A DNA stretch of 64,000 nucleotides from Terriglobia bacterium. GTDB taxonomy: Bacteria; Acidobacteriota; Terriglobia; JAIQFV01. The translations under genes and the position numbers were made by a program. This document shows positions 1-7,939 of the stretch, one piece after another (position 1 is the stretch's first letter; every line of letters begins with the position of its first letter). Location: NCBI GenBank assembly GCA_020072965.1, contig JAIQFY010000014.1, forward strand, positions 1-64,000, in the 5' to 3' direction. The notes below the pieces were generated by a model. It did not search any database, was not told where the DNA came from, and worked only from the letters and a program-made list of their open reading frames with translations.

Positions 1-138
1 TTGCTACGGCGGGAGTCGCGGGCTTGGAACCGAACGGTCAACCGCGATCAAGTGAAAATCAACTGGCAGTTCACCCGGAAAAAAGCACGAATCAAGTTCA
101 AATACAAAAAGAACTCTTTCACGCGGTCAAAGACCTAG
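1..138 (+). CDS. IS630-family transposase, C-terminal fragment cut by the window edge
   Basis: Frame 1 is open from the first base to a TAG at 136-138 and gives 45 residues. They include AWNRTVNRDQ, INWQFTRKKARIKF and a basic tail ending SFTRSKT. This Trp/Arg/Lys-rich ending (WxF-T/D-xxxARxKF, then YKxxSFxRSxT) is typical of the C-terminus of IS630-type DDE transposases, which insert at TA dinucleotides. The catalytic DDE residues lie outside the window, so activity cannot be judged. No clear terminal inverted repeat of the IS could be fixed after the stop. The element ends somewhere before the palindromic repeat at 281. The family assignment rests on the C-terminal motif only. Confidence 0.72.
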   Translation: MLRRESRAWNRTVNRDQVKINWQFTRKKARIKFKYKKNSFTRSKT

Positions 139-280
139 TTCATTTCACAACTGCCCAAACAAAGAGCGATCAAAAGAATTGGGGATGCCCCCACAATCGG
201 GAGTGATGGGGGACTGTGGCCTTTCTCTTTCTTAGTGATCTGGCGTTGACCTTTGAAAGCAAGGCTGCGAACTAGGGTTT

Positions 281-456
281 GCGGCTCAGCCGCCCATTAT
301 TGCGGAAAGGCTCCGCCTTTCCGGACGAGGGCAGACTAACTTCAGCTTCTTCTTTTCTTCGGCGAGGCTGAGCCTCACCGAAGAAAAAGAATAGAAATTG
401 AAATGGCCGCCTCCGGAAAGCCACAGGCTTTCCGCAATAATGAGCGGCAGAGCCGC
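281..456. repeat. Nested palindromic element (MITE-like)
   Basis: Two 45-bp arms at 281-325 and 412-456 are imperfect inverted copies of each other. Both begin GCGGCTC-GCCGC- reading inward and share the CATTATTGCGGAAAG core. A second palindrome sits inside them: TTCTTCGGCGAGGCT at 355-369 faces AGCCTCACCGAAGAA at 371-385. Open reading in several frames here is a by-product of the palindromes, and no gene is called. The nearby IS630 fragment makes a transposase-mobilised miniature element plausible, but no target duplication was identified. Confidence 0.6.
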
Positions 457-517
457 GGCCGCGTTTCCAGAGAAGAGCCGAAGCCACCCCCTCCCATCGC
501 TCATGAAAGCAGAAATA

Positions 518-537
518 ATTGTGGGCACCCCCACAAT
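518..537 (-). terminator. Possible intrinsic terminator of the radical SAM gene
   Basis: ATTGTGGG at 518-525 and CCCACAAT at 530-537 form a perfect 8-bp stem with a 4-base loop. Read on the minus strand, the hairpin starts 6 bases after the stop codon of the gene ending at 544 and is followed by TATTTCT. The T-run is weak, so it may be only part of a repeat. A related CCCCCACAATCG string occurs at 189-200. Confidence 0.45.
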
Positions 538-543
538 CGAAGG

Positions 544-2139
544 CTATTCCGCGGCGAGTCCCACGTTCTCGGACGGGGGTTGGGCGGGCTGATATGGGTT
601 AGGCAATGGGGATCTTCCACGCTTTGGCATGAATTTCATCGCCAGCGCCTGACAGATCAGATTCAGAATGGGGCGCCGATTTTCGAAGAGGACCCGGATC
701 CACTCCCGCCGTCTCGTCTGAGGGAAGTAGATTCCCCGAAAGATCAGGCGGACGAGCAAATGGATGATGCGATCTTCCAGGGGCCTCGACTCCAGAGCTT
801 TCATGGCGGAAGCAATCGCCGCGGGATTATAGGACGACACCCAGGCCTGTCTCATCTCTTCCTGCGCTTGGCCGGGAGACATCCCCAGGGGTGAGAAGTT
901 CATAATGAAGGGTTCGAATTCCAACCAATGTTTCGGCCGGGTCAGGCGGCCCGCCGAAGCCAACTGGTCATAAAGCGGTGTCGAAGGAAAAGGGGTGAGC
1001 AGACCGAACACAGGCAGTCCGGGTGGCCAGGTTTGAATGACTTCGACCGTGCGTTCAGCCACACCGGGGCGATCGCCATCCATTCCAAAAATGAAGGACG
1101 TGATGGCAGAGAGGCCGTGCCGGGCCAGCAGTTCCAGAACCTCTTTGTACTCATTCGGCTTGTTGAATCCCTTGCTCACACTCTTGAGGTTCTCGGGATC
1201 AATGGACTCCAGTCCAATGAAAATCCATCGGCCGCCGCTTTGAGCGATCAGGGAGACCAGTTCTTCATCTCGCAAGAGGTTCATACTGATTTGCGCCACC
1301 CAGGGAACCTGGGCGTCACGGGCAATGATCTCGCGGAGCAACGACTTGGTGCGCTTTGGATTGATGGCAAAATTGTCGTCAATGAAGAATACCGCGATCT
1401 TCCCTTTCTTCTGCTTCTCCAGGGCCTTCAGCATCAACAATTCGTCGACCACACTTTCGTTCGATCGAAAGCGGATCGAATCCCCGAAGAACCCTGTGAC
1501 CGTACAGAAATGGCAACCGTAGGGACAGCCGCGCCCGGTTTCGATTGGAAGCACATGAAAAGCCTGCCAGTGGATGCCGACAAGTGAAAGGATCCGCCGA
1601 CCCCACTGAGGAAGCGGCCGGATCATGTTGAATTGGTTTAGATCCATGCGGTCCCAGGGAATCACCGGATAGTCATTCAGTGATGGTTTGACTTCCTTTC
1701 CGGCCGCATCGAGAGGGGCGTAGATTTCTTTGAGCGCTCCACGCTCCGCATCGGCCACAATCGACGGCCAGGTTTCATCGGCTTCGCCCAGGGCCACGGC
1801 ATCGGCATGGCGTGGTCCGCCGTCACGCCCCAAGGCCTCGTCGGGCACCTCCGTGACGTGCGGTCCCCCCATCACCACGGGAACGCCGGCTGCACGCACC
1901 GCATCGGCCATCTGGTAAGCCTTCCTGACCATACGGGTCATCGCGCCAATCCCCACGAGCCCAATGTGATTTTCTTGGATGTACTTCACCAGTTCTGCTT
2001 TGTCCAATCGCTGCGCGTTACCATCCAACAGAAACACCTGGTGCCGCGGAGGCGTCAGTGATTTGAGAAGAAACATCCAAAGATGCGGCATGAAATTGTT
2101 GGTGATTTCGTTATCCGGATTGTAAAGCAGGATATTCAT
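544..2139 (-). CDS. B12-binding-domain radical SAM protein
   Basis: The 531-residue protein has a cobalamin-binding-like Rossmann N-terminus (MNILLYNPDNE start; GLVGIGAMTRM and VVMGGPHVTEVPDEAL in the first 110 residues). The radical SAM core follows, with the cluster motif CPYGCHFC inside GRGCPYGCHFCTVTG near residue 205, then GLESIDPENL and SFIFGMDGD. This is the usual layout of B12-dependent radical SAM enzymes, which use 5'-deoxyadenosyl radical chemistry, often for methyl transfer or lipid and cofactor modification. The substrate cannot be told. The ATG at 2139 has AGGTGA 7 bases upstream, which supports the start. The gene is transcribed alone. The upstream neighbour is over 500 bp away behind a repeat region. 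Confidence 0.88.
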   Translation of the reverse strand: MNILLYNPDNEITNNFMPHLWMFLLKSLTPPRHQVFLLDGNAQRLDKAELVKYIQENHIGLVGIGAMTRMVRKAYQMADAVRAAGVPVVMGGPHVTEVPDEALGRDGGPRHADAVALGEADETWPSIVADAERGALKEIYAPLDAAGKEVKPSLNDYPVIPWDRMDLNQFNMIRPLPQWGRRILSLVGIHWQAFHVLPIETGRGCPYGCHFCTVTGFFGDSIRFRSNESVVDELLMLKALEKQKKGKIAVFFIDDNFAINPKRTKSLLREIIARDAQVPWVAQISMNLLRDEELVSLIAQSGGRWIFIGLESIDPENLKSVSKGFNKPNEYKEVLELLARHGLSAITSFIFGMDGDRPGVAERTVEVIQTWPPGLPVFGLLTPFPSTPLYDQLASAGRLTRPKHWLEFEPFIMNFSPLGMSPGQAQEEMRQAWVSSYNPAAIASAMKALESRPLEDRIIHLLVRLIFRGIYFPQTRRREWIRVLFENRRPILNLICQALAMKFMPKRGRSPLPNPYQPAQPPSENVGLAAE

Positions 2140-2458
2140 CTAAACGTCACCTGTCTCCGAAGTGCAGGATCGAAGAGCCTTGTTCTACAAAACACTTCCC
2201 CGCGAAAAGGCCGCTCCCCGGCCAGCCATTCTCCGCCTTAAGTGGGGACCTGTTCCGAATCGCCTTGTGGAGCCCGGGAAAAGACTCCTCCGGCGTTTGA
2301 ATCGTGCCAGTACCTTAGCAGGTTGGAGACCTGAAATCTATTCAATGTTACTCACATATCAAAGGGTGGGGTGGTGAGGGCCTTGGTGGGGGGGAGGGTA
2401 ACCCATGAATTCCTTTGGATGGAGTGGTGATGGAAGCACAAGTTCAGGCAAATCCAAA

Positions 2459-2588
2459 CAGGCTGTTGCTCAGATCATTTCGCCGGATCAGCCCCGATGG
2501 ATCGGGGCGGCCTACAACGCTGAATCATGCGGTTATGTTGTAGGCCCGGTGCCCTCACCGGGCGCTTCAGCGTTTGAGCAACAGCCTG
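2459..2588. repeat. Inverted-repeat-bounded intergenic element
   Basis: CAGGCTGTTGCTCA at 2459-2472 is repeated as its exact reverse complement at 2575-2588. Between them are short hairpins: CCCCGATGGATCGGGG, a CCTACAAC/GTTGTAGG pair and CCCGGTGCCCTCACCGGG. Just outside, at about 2599, lies CCCGCCAC/GTGGCGGG. The stretch 2140-2661 holds no convincing gene. The 14-bp perfect ends suggest a miniature mobile or REP-type element between the radical SAM and hydrolase genes. Confidence 0.5.
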
Positions 2589-2661
2589 CAAACAAATGCC
2601 CCCGCCACAAGAACGTGGCGGGGCTATCAACTCAACTAAATCACTCCGCCGCGAATCCGGG

Positions 2662-3621
2662 CTATCTTCCGCCGGCGGAGCCATCCTGCTGGGATTGGTT
2701 CAGGAACTCCGTCACTGCGTTTTCATAAAGCGGGGGATCGGTTCGGAAGGCCTCGCCGTGGCGGGCGCGCGGCACTTCGAGGAACATCTTGTACCCTGCG
2801 TTGGCCCGATGAAACAGCCCGAGCGCGATGCTGGGAGGCATGCGGTTGTCGGCGCCCCCTGAAACAAATAGGATCGGGCGGTCGCCAATCTGATGCACCG
2901 CCTCCTCGAGGTCAAGGGCGTCCGCATCAAAATGCGCGAAACGCTCAACCAGCCAGATCGCCGTCATGGGGATCGGGAACCGGGGAAGGTGGAGAAAGAG
3001 CTTCAGATGGTGGTAGGCGGTGTCGCGAAGCGTCAGAAAAGTGCTGTCGCAAATCACTCCATCAATGGCCGGCGTTTCTTTGGCCGCCATGAGCGCCGCC
3101 GCCGCGCCCATGGAGACCCCCCAAAGAATGACGGGCCTCGCCTGGGGATCGAGCCTGGTGGCTTCCTTTACAGCAGCCTCCACATCCAGCCGCTCGTAAT
3201 ACCCCATGGAAGTAACTGTCCCCCCACTCGCGCCGGAGTGGCGAAGATCAAAGAGAAGGCCGTCGTAGCCCAACCGGTGCACAAACATTGCCTGCCGCAA
3301 TAATTCCACCCGGGTTCGATTCAAGCCGTGCACGAAGACGAACGTTCCCATGGCATGCTCGGCCGGCACGAACCACCCCTTAAGCGGAATGCCATCCGAG
3401 GAGTTGAATTCAATCTGGCGATAGTCAACGTGGTAGGTGGCGGGTGTTTGGCCATCGTCCTTGTCAGGATAATGGTAGCGACGGTGGGTCACCACCGAAG
3501 CGAGAAAGTAGGGCACGTAGGCGAGGAAGAAAAAGGCTACTGCCCCGGTGAGAACAATCAAAGACCACTTGAGGATCCTCTTCCAGCGCTTCCTGGGTTT
3601 TTCGGCCAATGAATTCTCCAC
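2662..3621 (-). CDS. Membrane-anchored alpha/beta hydrolase
   Basis: The 319-residue protein has one N-terminal membrane segment (about residues 14-38, KWSLIVLTGAVAFFFLAYV) followed by an alpha/beta-hydrolase fold. The visible landmarks are the HG pair in FVFVHGLNR, the nucleophile elbow GVSMGAAAA (Ser in GxSxG), a likely acid in FVSGGADNRMP and the late His in PRARHGEAF. This resembles serine hydrolases of the BAAT/dienelactone type, anchored in the inner membrane with the catalytic domain probably outside. The start used is GTG at 3621, with no strong ribosome-binding site in front, so a slightly different start is possible. The substrate is unknown. Confidence 0.82.
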   Translation of the reverse strand: MENSLAEKPRKRWKRILKWSLIVLTGAVAFFFLAYVPYFLASVVTHRRYHYPDKDDGQTPATYHVDYRQIEFNSSDGIPLKGWFVPAEHAMGTFVFVHGLNRTRVELLRQAMFVHRLGYDGLLFDLRHSGASGGTVTSMGYYERLDVEAAVKEATRLDPQARPVILWGVSMGAAAALMAAKETPAIDGVICDSTFLTLRDTAYHHLKLFLHLPRFPIPMTAIWLVERFAHFDADALDLEEAVHQIGDRPILFVSGGADNRMPPSIALGLFHRANAGYKMFLEVPRARHGEAFRTDPPLYENAVTEFLNQSQQDGSAGGR

Positions 3622-4245
3622 GGTTCTTGAGATAGAGCCAGATTAATCCGGAAACGGAGGGTTCGGCAAGAGGTTCGTGAAAGAATTTGAGGTGTCGATA
3701 GAGATTATAAATTTCGGTCGGGGGATACTGATCTAATCCCTATTCGCGTCAACTGCGGCGGTATGGATATTTCATTTCACGGCCTCTCTCCATCAATGGG
3801 AAGGCAGGACCTGAACAATCCGCCAGCTCCCGCTGGCGGTATTCACGGAGTCACGCCGTCCTTGCAGTAGGCAGGACTTGAAATTACCACCGACTACCAT
3901 CGGTGGGATTAATTCCCCCACTCAATTCTCCGGCAATCAGCGAAGCCCGGATCTAGGCCCTGGAATTCAAAGATGTCACCCCTGCCGGGGCTTAAAGTAT
4001 CGGGGTGAGGCCGGCATGACTACAAATAGGCCACTCCTATCGGAGTTGGTTCTTCGAGGGTATCAAAGCCATTGCAGGAATCGAAGGCGTACCGTAGGGA
4101 TCCGTGGGGGCAGCCCTGTACCTACATCAATCGCACACATCGCAAAGAGCGCAAGGTATGCGGCACCCGGCGTTTTCATCTCCTGAGTTCCTGGCTTCCT
4201 AATCATTTCCTTGGGAGTTCCAGCACAATTAGGGCCGGCGAGGCG
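3622..4245. other. Gene-free stretch with REP-like hairpins
   Basis: No convincing gene is seen in these 624 bases. Two diverged blocks each begin GCAGGAC(C/T)TGAA, about 60 bases apart, and each carries a hairpin: CCGCCAGCTCCCGCTGGCGG at 3820-3839 and CCACCGACTACCATCGGTGG at 3887-3906. A fragment of the window's dispersed element (GTTCCTGGCTTCCTAAT, 4187-4203) lies 42 bases from the stop codon of the MFS gene. Confidence 0.5.
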
Positions 4246-5484
4246 CTAATGGGATCCTTTCGGCACGCTGATGAGGGAGGACGCTGAACCCGCTGCGACC
4301 GCATTCGGCTCTTCGAGGTAATGCGCCAGGAGCCACACCACGACGAGGGTAAAAATCGTGCACAGCGCAGCAACGCCGGAGTATCCCCAATGTACGTAAA
4401 GAACTCCTCCCAGGAAGGCCGAACTCGCGATCCCGAGTTGGGAAAAAATGTTACGAAGCGCGATGAAAGAACCACGCTCACGTTCCTCCACCAGTTCACT
4501 GATCAGGGCGGTTATGGGCCCCTGCCGGAACGCGGCGCTTAAACTCAAGAATCCGAAGACCACAAAAAGCAGGACCCCCCAGTGAAGCAGGGGCACCAGC
4601 ATCATCGAAAGCGCCAGCAGCACATTGCTGGCGATCGAGACGCGGCGTTTCCCCCAACGGTCGGCCAGGATTCCACCCAGGGGAGCCCCGATGAACGACA
4701 CCACCCCGCTCAAGAGAAAGATAATGCCAATCAATCGCACCGGCACCTGGAAGGTGGTGTGAAGCCACACCCCGATGTAGGTGATCAACCCCACGATTCC
4801 CCCGGAAACGAAAAACGCCATGACCACGGCGGCCAGCAAATCGCGTCTTGAAAGGAACGTCCCGAATGACTTGATCCGCGCGCGAAGGAACATCGCATCA
4901 GTTTCACCGTATTCGAATTCCATTTTCCGCACGGGCAGATAGATCCAGTTCGAAAGAGCAATCAAAAGGGCGATCACTGCGATTCCCGGAAAAATAGTGC
5001 GCCATTCAAACTGATCGGCCGCCAGCGATCCAAGCGGAACCCCCAGGATCAAGGCCGCAAAATAGGCCGAAGAGATCGTCCCGATGGCCCGGCCCCGGAT
5101 CTCGTAAGGAAAAATGTCGCTCGCCAGGGCAATCGTGCAGGTCGAGATCGCTCCGGCGCAGAGTCCCACCAGGAAACGCAATACGAGGAGTATGCCAAAA
5201 GAGGAGACCCAGTGAATCAGGAGCGAAAATACCGCGAAAGCCAGGGCCGAGCCGATGAGAAATACCCTCCGTCCATAGTGATCGGACAGGGCCCCCGAAA
5301 CCAGCGAGCTCAAGGCGGCCGCCACCGAGTAGGCCACGACGAGCGTCCCAACCACGGTTACATCCACGTGAAAGGATTTCTGAATGAGGGGGAGCAGCGG
5401 CGAGATGAGCTGGTTGTCAACCAGCCCGAGAAAGAGGAGCAGGAACAGATTTACCATCACTGCCCATTGAGTTTTCTTGCTCAT
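4246..5484 (-). CDS. Major facilitator superfamily transporter
   Basis: The 412-residue polytopic protein has about 12 membrane segments. Both halves carry the MFS motif A loop: GALSDHYGRRVFLIG after TM2 and GGILADRWGKRRVS after TM8. The N-terminus (NLFLLLFLGLVDNQLISPLLP) and the TM4-5 region (GTISSAYFAALILGVPLG) resemble drug-efflux (DHA1) transporters. Proton-coupled export of small molecules across the inner membrane is therefore likely, but the substrate is not predictable. It starts at ATG 5484 and sits upstream of the hydrolase gene on the same strand, with a 624-bp repeat-filled gap that argues against co-transcription. Confidence 0.88.
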   Translation of the reverse strand: MSKKTQWAVMVNLFLLLFLGLVDNQLISPLLPLIQKSFHVDVTVVGTLVVAYSVAAALSSLVSGALSDHYGRRVFLIGSALAFAVFSLLIHWVSSFGILLVLRFLVGLCAGAISTCTIALASDIFPYEIRGRAIGTISSAYFAALILGVPLGSLAADQFEWRTIFPGIAVIALLIALSNWIYLPVRKMEFEYGETDAMFLRARIKSFGTFLSRRDLLAAVVMAFFVSGGIVGLITYIGVWLHTTFQVPVRLIGIIFLLSGVVSFIGAPLGGILADRWGKRRVSIASNVLLALSMMLVPLLHWGVLLFVVFGFLSLSAAFRQGPITALISELVEERERGSFIALRNIFSQLGIASSAFLGGVLYVHWGYSGVAALCTIFTLVVVWLLAHYLEEPNAVAAGSASSLISVPKGSH

Positions 5485-5609
5485 GGATTAAACAGAGCTT
5501 TCAGAGAGGGACCCCCCCATCGCTCGCCCTTCCTGGGATGTCCCAAGCCCCATTCCAATCCACTCCGGGCTTGAGATCATCATGTCGTACTGATTCCATG
5601 TCGAAAAGC

Positions 5610-5996
5610 CTAAGACTTGTGCTCCGCTGCCGGCCCGCCTCCATGCTGAAGCCCTTCAAAGTGATTCAGCTCCAGGCGGACAGCAAGCCGGTCGGTTTGG
5701 TCAATGACCGCTGCGGCATTGATCCCGATCGCGATGGCAATGGCATCGCTGATTTCGTGTTTGGTCGCTCCACTCTGAAGAGCCTTCTTAACATGGCCGT
5801 CGAGACATCCTTCGCACCGGGCCAGGAGTGATGCGGCAATCGAGATCAGCTCCTTGGTTTTGAAATCCAGAGAGCTGGGCCGGTAGGCTTCCTTGTAAAA
5901 CTCGTAGTAAATGTCGCGCAGCTTCGGTTCAAGCATGCTGAGCGAGGCGGGGATGAACTTGTTTTTCCCCCGCGGGGGTTTGTTCTTTTGAGGCAT
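5610..5996 (-). CDS. Carboxymuconolactone decarboxylase / AhpD-like protein
   Basis: The 128 residues form the all-helical CMD fold. The core is ELISIAASLLARCEGCLDGH, with the CxxC pair (CEGC) and a following His. Such a CxxC...H signature is shared by AhpD-type proteins, which reduce peroxiredoxin systems, and by related enzymes. ALQSGATKHEISDAIAIA is the usual helix after the active site. The ATG at 5996 is preceded by GGGAGGAAT with good spacing. It is probably a cytosolic redox protein. True gamma-carboxymuconolactone decarboxylase activity is unlikely without other pathway genes nearby. Confidence 0.88.
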   Translation of the reverse strand: MPQKNKPPRGKNKFIPASLSMLEPKLRDIYYEFYKEAYRPSSLDFKTKELISIAASLLARCEGCLDGHVKKALQSGATKHEISDAIAIAIGINAAAVIDQTDRLAVRLELNHFEGLQHGGGPAAEHKS

Positions 5997-6310
5997 TGCT
6001 CTATTCCTCCCAATTGTCGAGAGATTTCTTACCAGGCATGACGCCCATGATGATTCCTTAAATTAGGATAAGCGACTAAACCAACGCAACCCAACTGGGC
6101 ATCGTCGCTGGAAGGCGGCGATGCTTTTCCTGCGAGCAAATCGGCAAGGAGTGGCTTCAATACTGTAGCAGAGTGTCTACCGCCAGAGTGTAATAATTTG
6201 CAAAAGTTGTTGGCGTCAAGACTGGTTACTATCAGGCCGGGGAATCAGACCGTACCGCGGGGCACCTGGCGTTCCACGTGAATGGCACATGTTTCCTTCC
6301 TCTTCCTCAT

Positions 6311-6485
6311 CCGGACAAGCTGAAACAAAACCCAGATTCTATTAGGAAACCATGAAACCCGGGAATCGGTTTTCGATTGAAGGCTCGCCGCGGCGGGATC
6401 ATCAGATTCTCTTCCGATTGAAGGTTTTCAACTTCCTGTCTTCCTGGCCTCCTAATGATAAGTTTTTTTGCCCCTGCCGGCACAA
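6311..6485. repeat. Dispersed 116-bp-core element, copy A
   Basis: The core 6341-6456 starts ATTAGGAAACCATGAAACC and ends TTCCTGGCCTCCTAAT. The two ends are near-inverted copies (TTAGGA-RCCAGGAA type). Copies of the same 116-bp length lie at 47664-47779 and 56831-56946. Similarity to the copy at 56831 continues outward on both sides, through CGGACAAGC on the left and TAATRATAA-TTTT-TTGCCC on the right. The core ends 54 bases from the stop codon of the minus-strand APC permease gene. The rest of 5997-6509 shows no gene. Confidence 0.75.
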
Positions 6486-6509
6486 ATTCTGTTGAAAGGC
6501 GCCTAAAAC

Positions 6510-7898
6510 TCAGACTCGGGCCGCAAAGGGCCATTCCCGGCGGCGAGCCGCACGAAGAAAGAAGATGAGCACCCCTGCCGCGGTAATGGTCAATGCATAG
6601 AAGACGAACCTCATTTCGCTCGCCCGCGAGAAGAGGATAAACACCCATCCCCCCAGTGCAATGACGGCCGGGATGGGATAAAGCCACATCCGAAATGGCC
6701 GCTTCAAATCCGGCCGCCGGCGCCTCAGCATCATGACCCCGAGGGTCTGGCTCAGGAATTGGATTACAACACGGATAATCACCAGGGCCGAAATGACGTC
6801 GGTAAGTTTTTTCAAGCTGAAGAAGGCTGCAACGACCCCCAGAAAAATCAGCGACAGGTAAGGAAATGCGTGGCGGGGGTGGAGCCGGGCAAACCCTTTG
6901 AAGAAATCGCCCCGCACGGCAGCGGCATAAGGGATTCGTGAATATCCCAGCAGCAATGAGAACACGGAGGCAAAGGCCGTCCACATGACCAGCACGGTGA
7001 TGACCTGGGCAGCGCGGTGGCCGTAAAGTCGCTCCATAAAAATTGAAGCGATGAAATTGTGCGTGTGGTTCGGATCCGCCACCATTGCGACCGCCTCCCG
7101 CCAGGGGATCACGCTGATGACGGAGAGGTTCATCAGCAAGTAGATTGCCGCCACCGCCGCGATGGACAGAAGGACGGCGCGAGGAATGGTCCGGCCGGGA
7201 TCGCGTACTTCATCTCCCAGGAAGCAGATGTTGTAGTACCCCCAATAATCGTACACCGCGAATCGGGAAGCGAGTGCCAGCCCGAGAAAAAACTCCTTCG
7301 ACAGTTGGAAGGCATGGGGGGGAAAATCAAGAACCTGCCGGGCATTAAAATGGCCCAGGCCCGCCACCACCATCCACCCCACGGTCAAGATCACGCCGCC
7401 CCACAACAGAAGGGAGAGTTTCCCGATGGCGGTGATTTTCCGGTACAGCAGGATTACGGTGAAAACCACCACGCCCACCGCCACCAGTTTGCCTTCAAGT
7501 GGTGTCATGCCCTGCCACAGGAAGGCGGTGTACTGAGAAAAGCCAATCGCGCCGGACGCCACAGACAAAGGCGCGCTAAAGAGGATCATCCAGATGAACA
7601 GGAAGGACATGAGGCGTCCCCATCGATCCGGCCCGTACGCCTCGCGTAAGTAAAGGTACGAACCACCGGACCCGGGAAGCGCGGCTCCGAATTCCGCCCA
7701 GACCAGCCCGTCACACATCGAGATTACGGCGCCAAAAATCCAGCCCAGCATCGCCTGGGGGCCGCCCATGGCCGCCAGGATCGCCGGCAGCGTGATGAAC
7801 GGACCCACGCCGACCATGTCAATCATGTTCAGCGTCGTGGCCTGCCACAGGCCGATGCCACGAATCATCACGGGAGAAGTGTTTGGGGAGACAGACAT
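6510..7898 (-). CDS. APC-superfamily amino acid permease
   Basis: The 462-residue protein has about 12 hydrophobic segments. The first carries the APC TM1 signature (MVGVGPFITLPAILAAMGG), a broken helix that in this family binds the amino-group end of the substrate. Later features are FLGDEVRDPGRTIPRAV after TM6, which matches the EEVKNPRRxIPRA-type loop of amino acid/polyamine permeases, and KRPFRMWLYPIPAVIALGG near the C-terminus. It is likely to import an amino acid or polyamine. The ATG at 7898 has only a weak ribosome-binding site. The next gene upstream on the same strand, the LmbE-type protein, ends only 41 bases away, so the two may be co-transcribed. Confidence 0.87.
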   Translation of the reverse strand: MSVSPNTSPVMIRGIGLWQATTLNMIDMVGVGPFITLPAILAAMGGPQAMLGWIFGAVISMCDGLVWAEFGAALPGSGGSYLYLREAYGPDRWGRLMSFLFIWMILFSAPLSVASGAIGFSQYTAFLWQGMTPLEGKLVAVGVVVFTVILLYRKITAIGKLSLLLWGGVILTVGWMVVAGLGHFNARQVLDFPPHAFQLSKEFFLGLALASRFAVYDYWGYYNICFLGDEVRDPGRTIPRAVLLSIAAVAAIYLLMNLSVISVIPWREAVAMVADPNHTHNFIASIFMERLYGHRAAQVITVLVMWTAFASVFSLLLGYSRIPYAAAVRGDFFKGFARLHPRHAFPYLSLIFLGVVAAFFSLKKLTDVISALVIIRVVIQFLSQTLGVMMLRRRRPDLKRPFRMWLYPIPAVIALGGWVFILFSRASEMRFVFYALTITAAGVLIFFLRAARRREWPFAARV

Positions 7899-7939
7899 GA
7901 AGTAAAGAATGTTGAGTAGAACGGATTCCCTGTCGGGGG

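Noticed and set aside
272-534. Overlapping short frames on both strands
   Set aside because: They lie inside the nested palindrome and mirror each other, as expected for inverted DNA.
6307-6509. C-terminal part of a minus-strand frame (PPRRAFNRKPIPGF) similar to one at about 56850-56900
   Set aside because: The shared peptide is just the dispersed 116-bp element read in one frame. Copy C does not keep the frame, so DNA or RNA and not protein is conserved.
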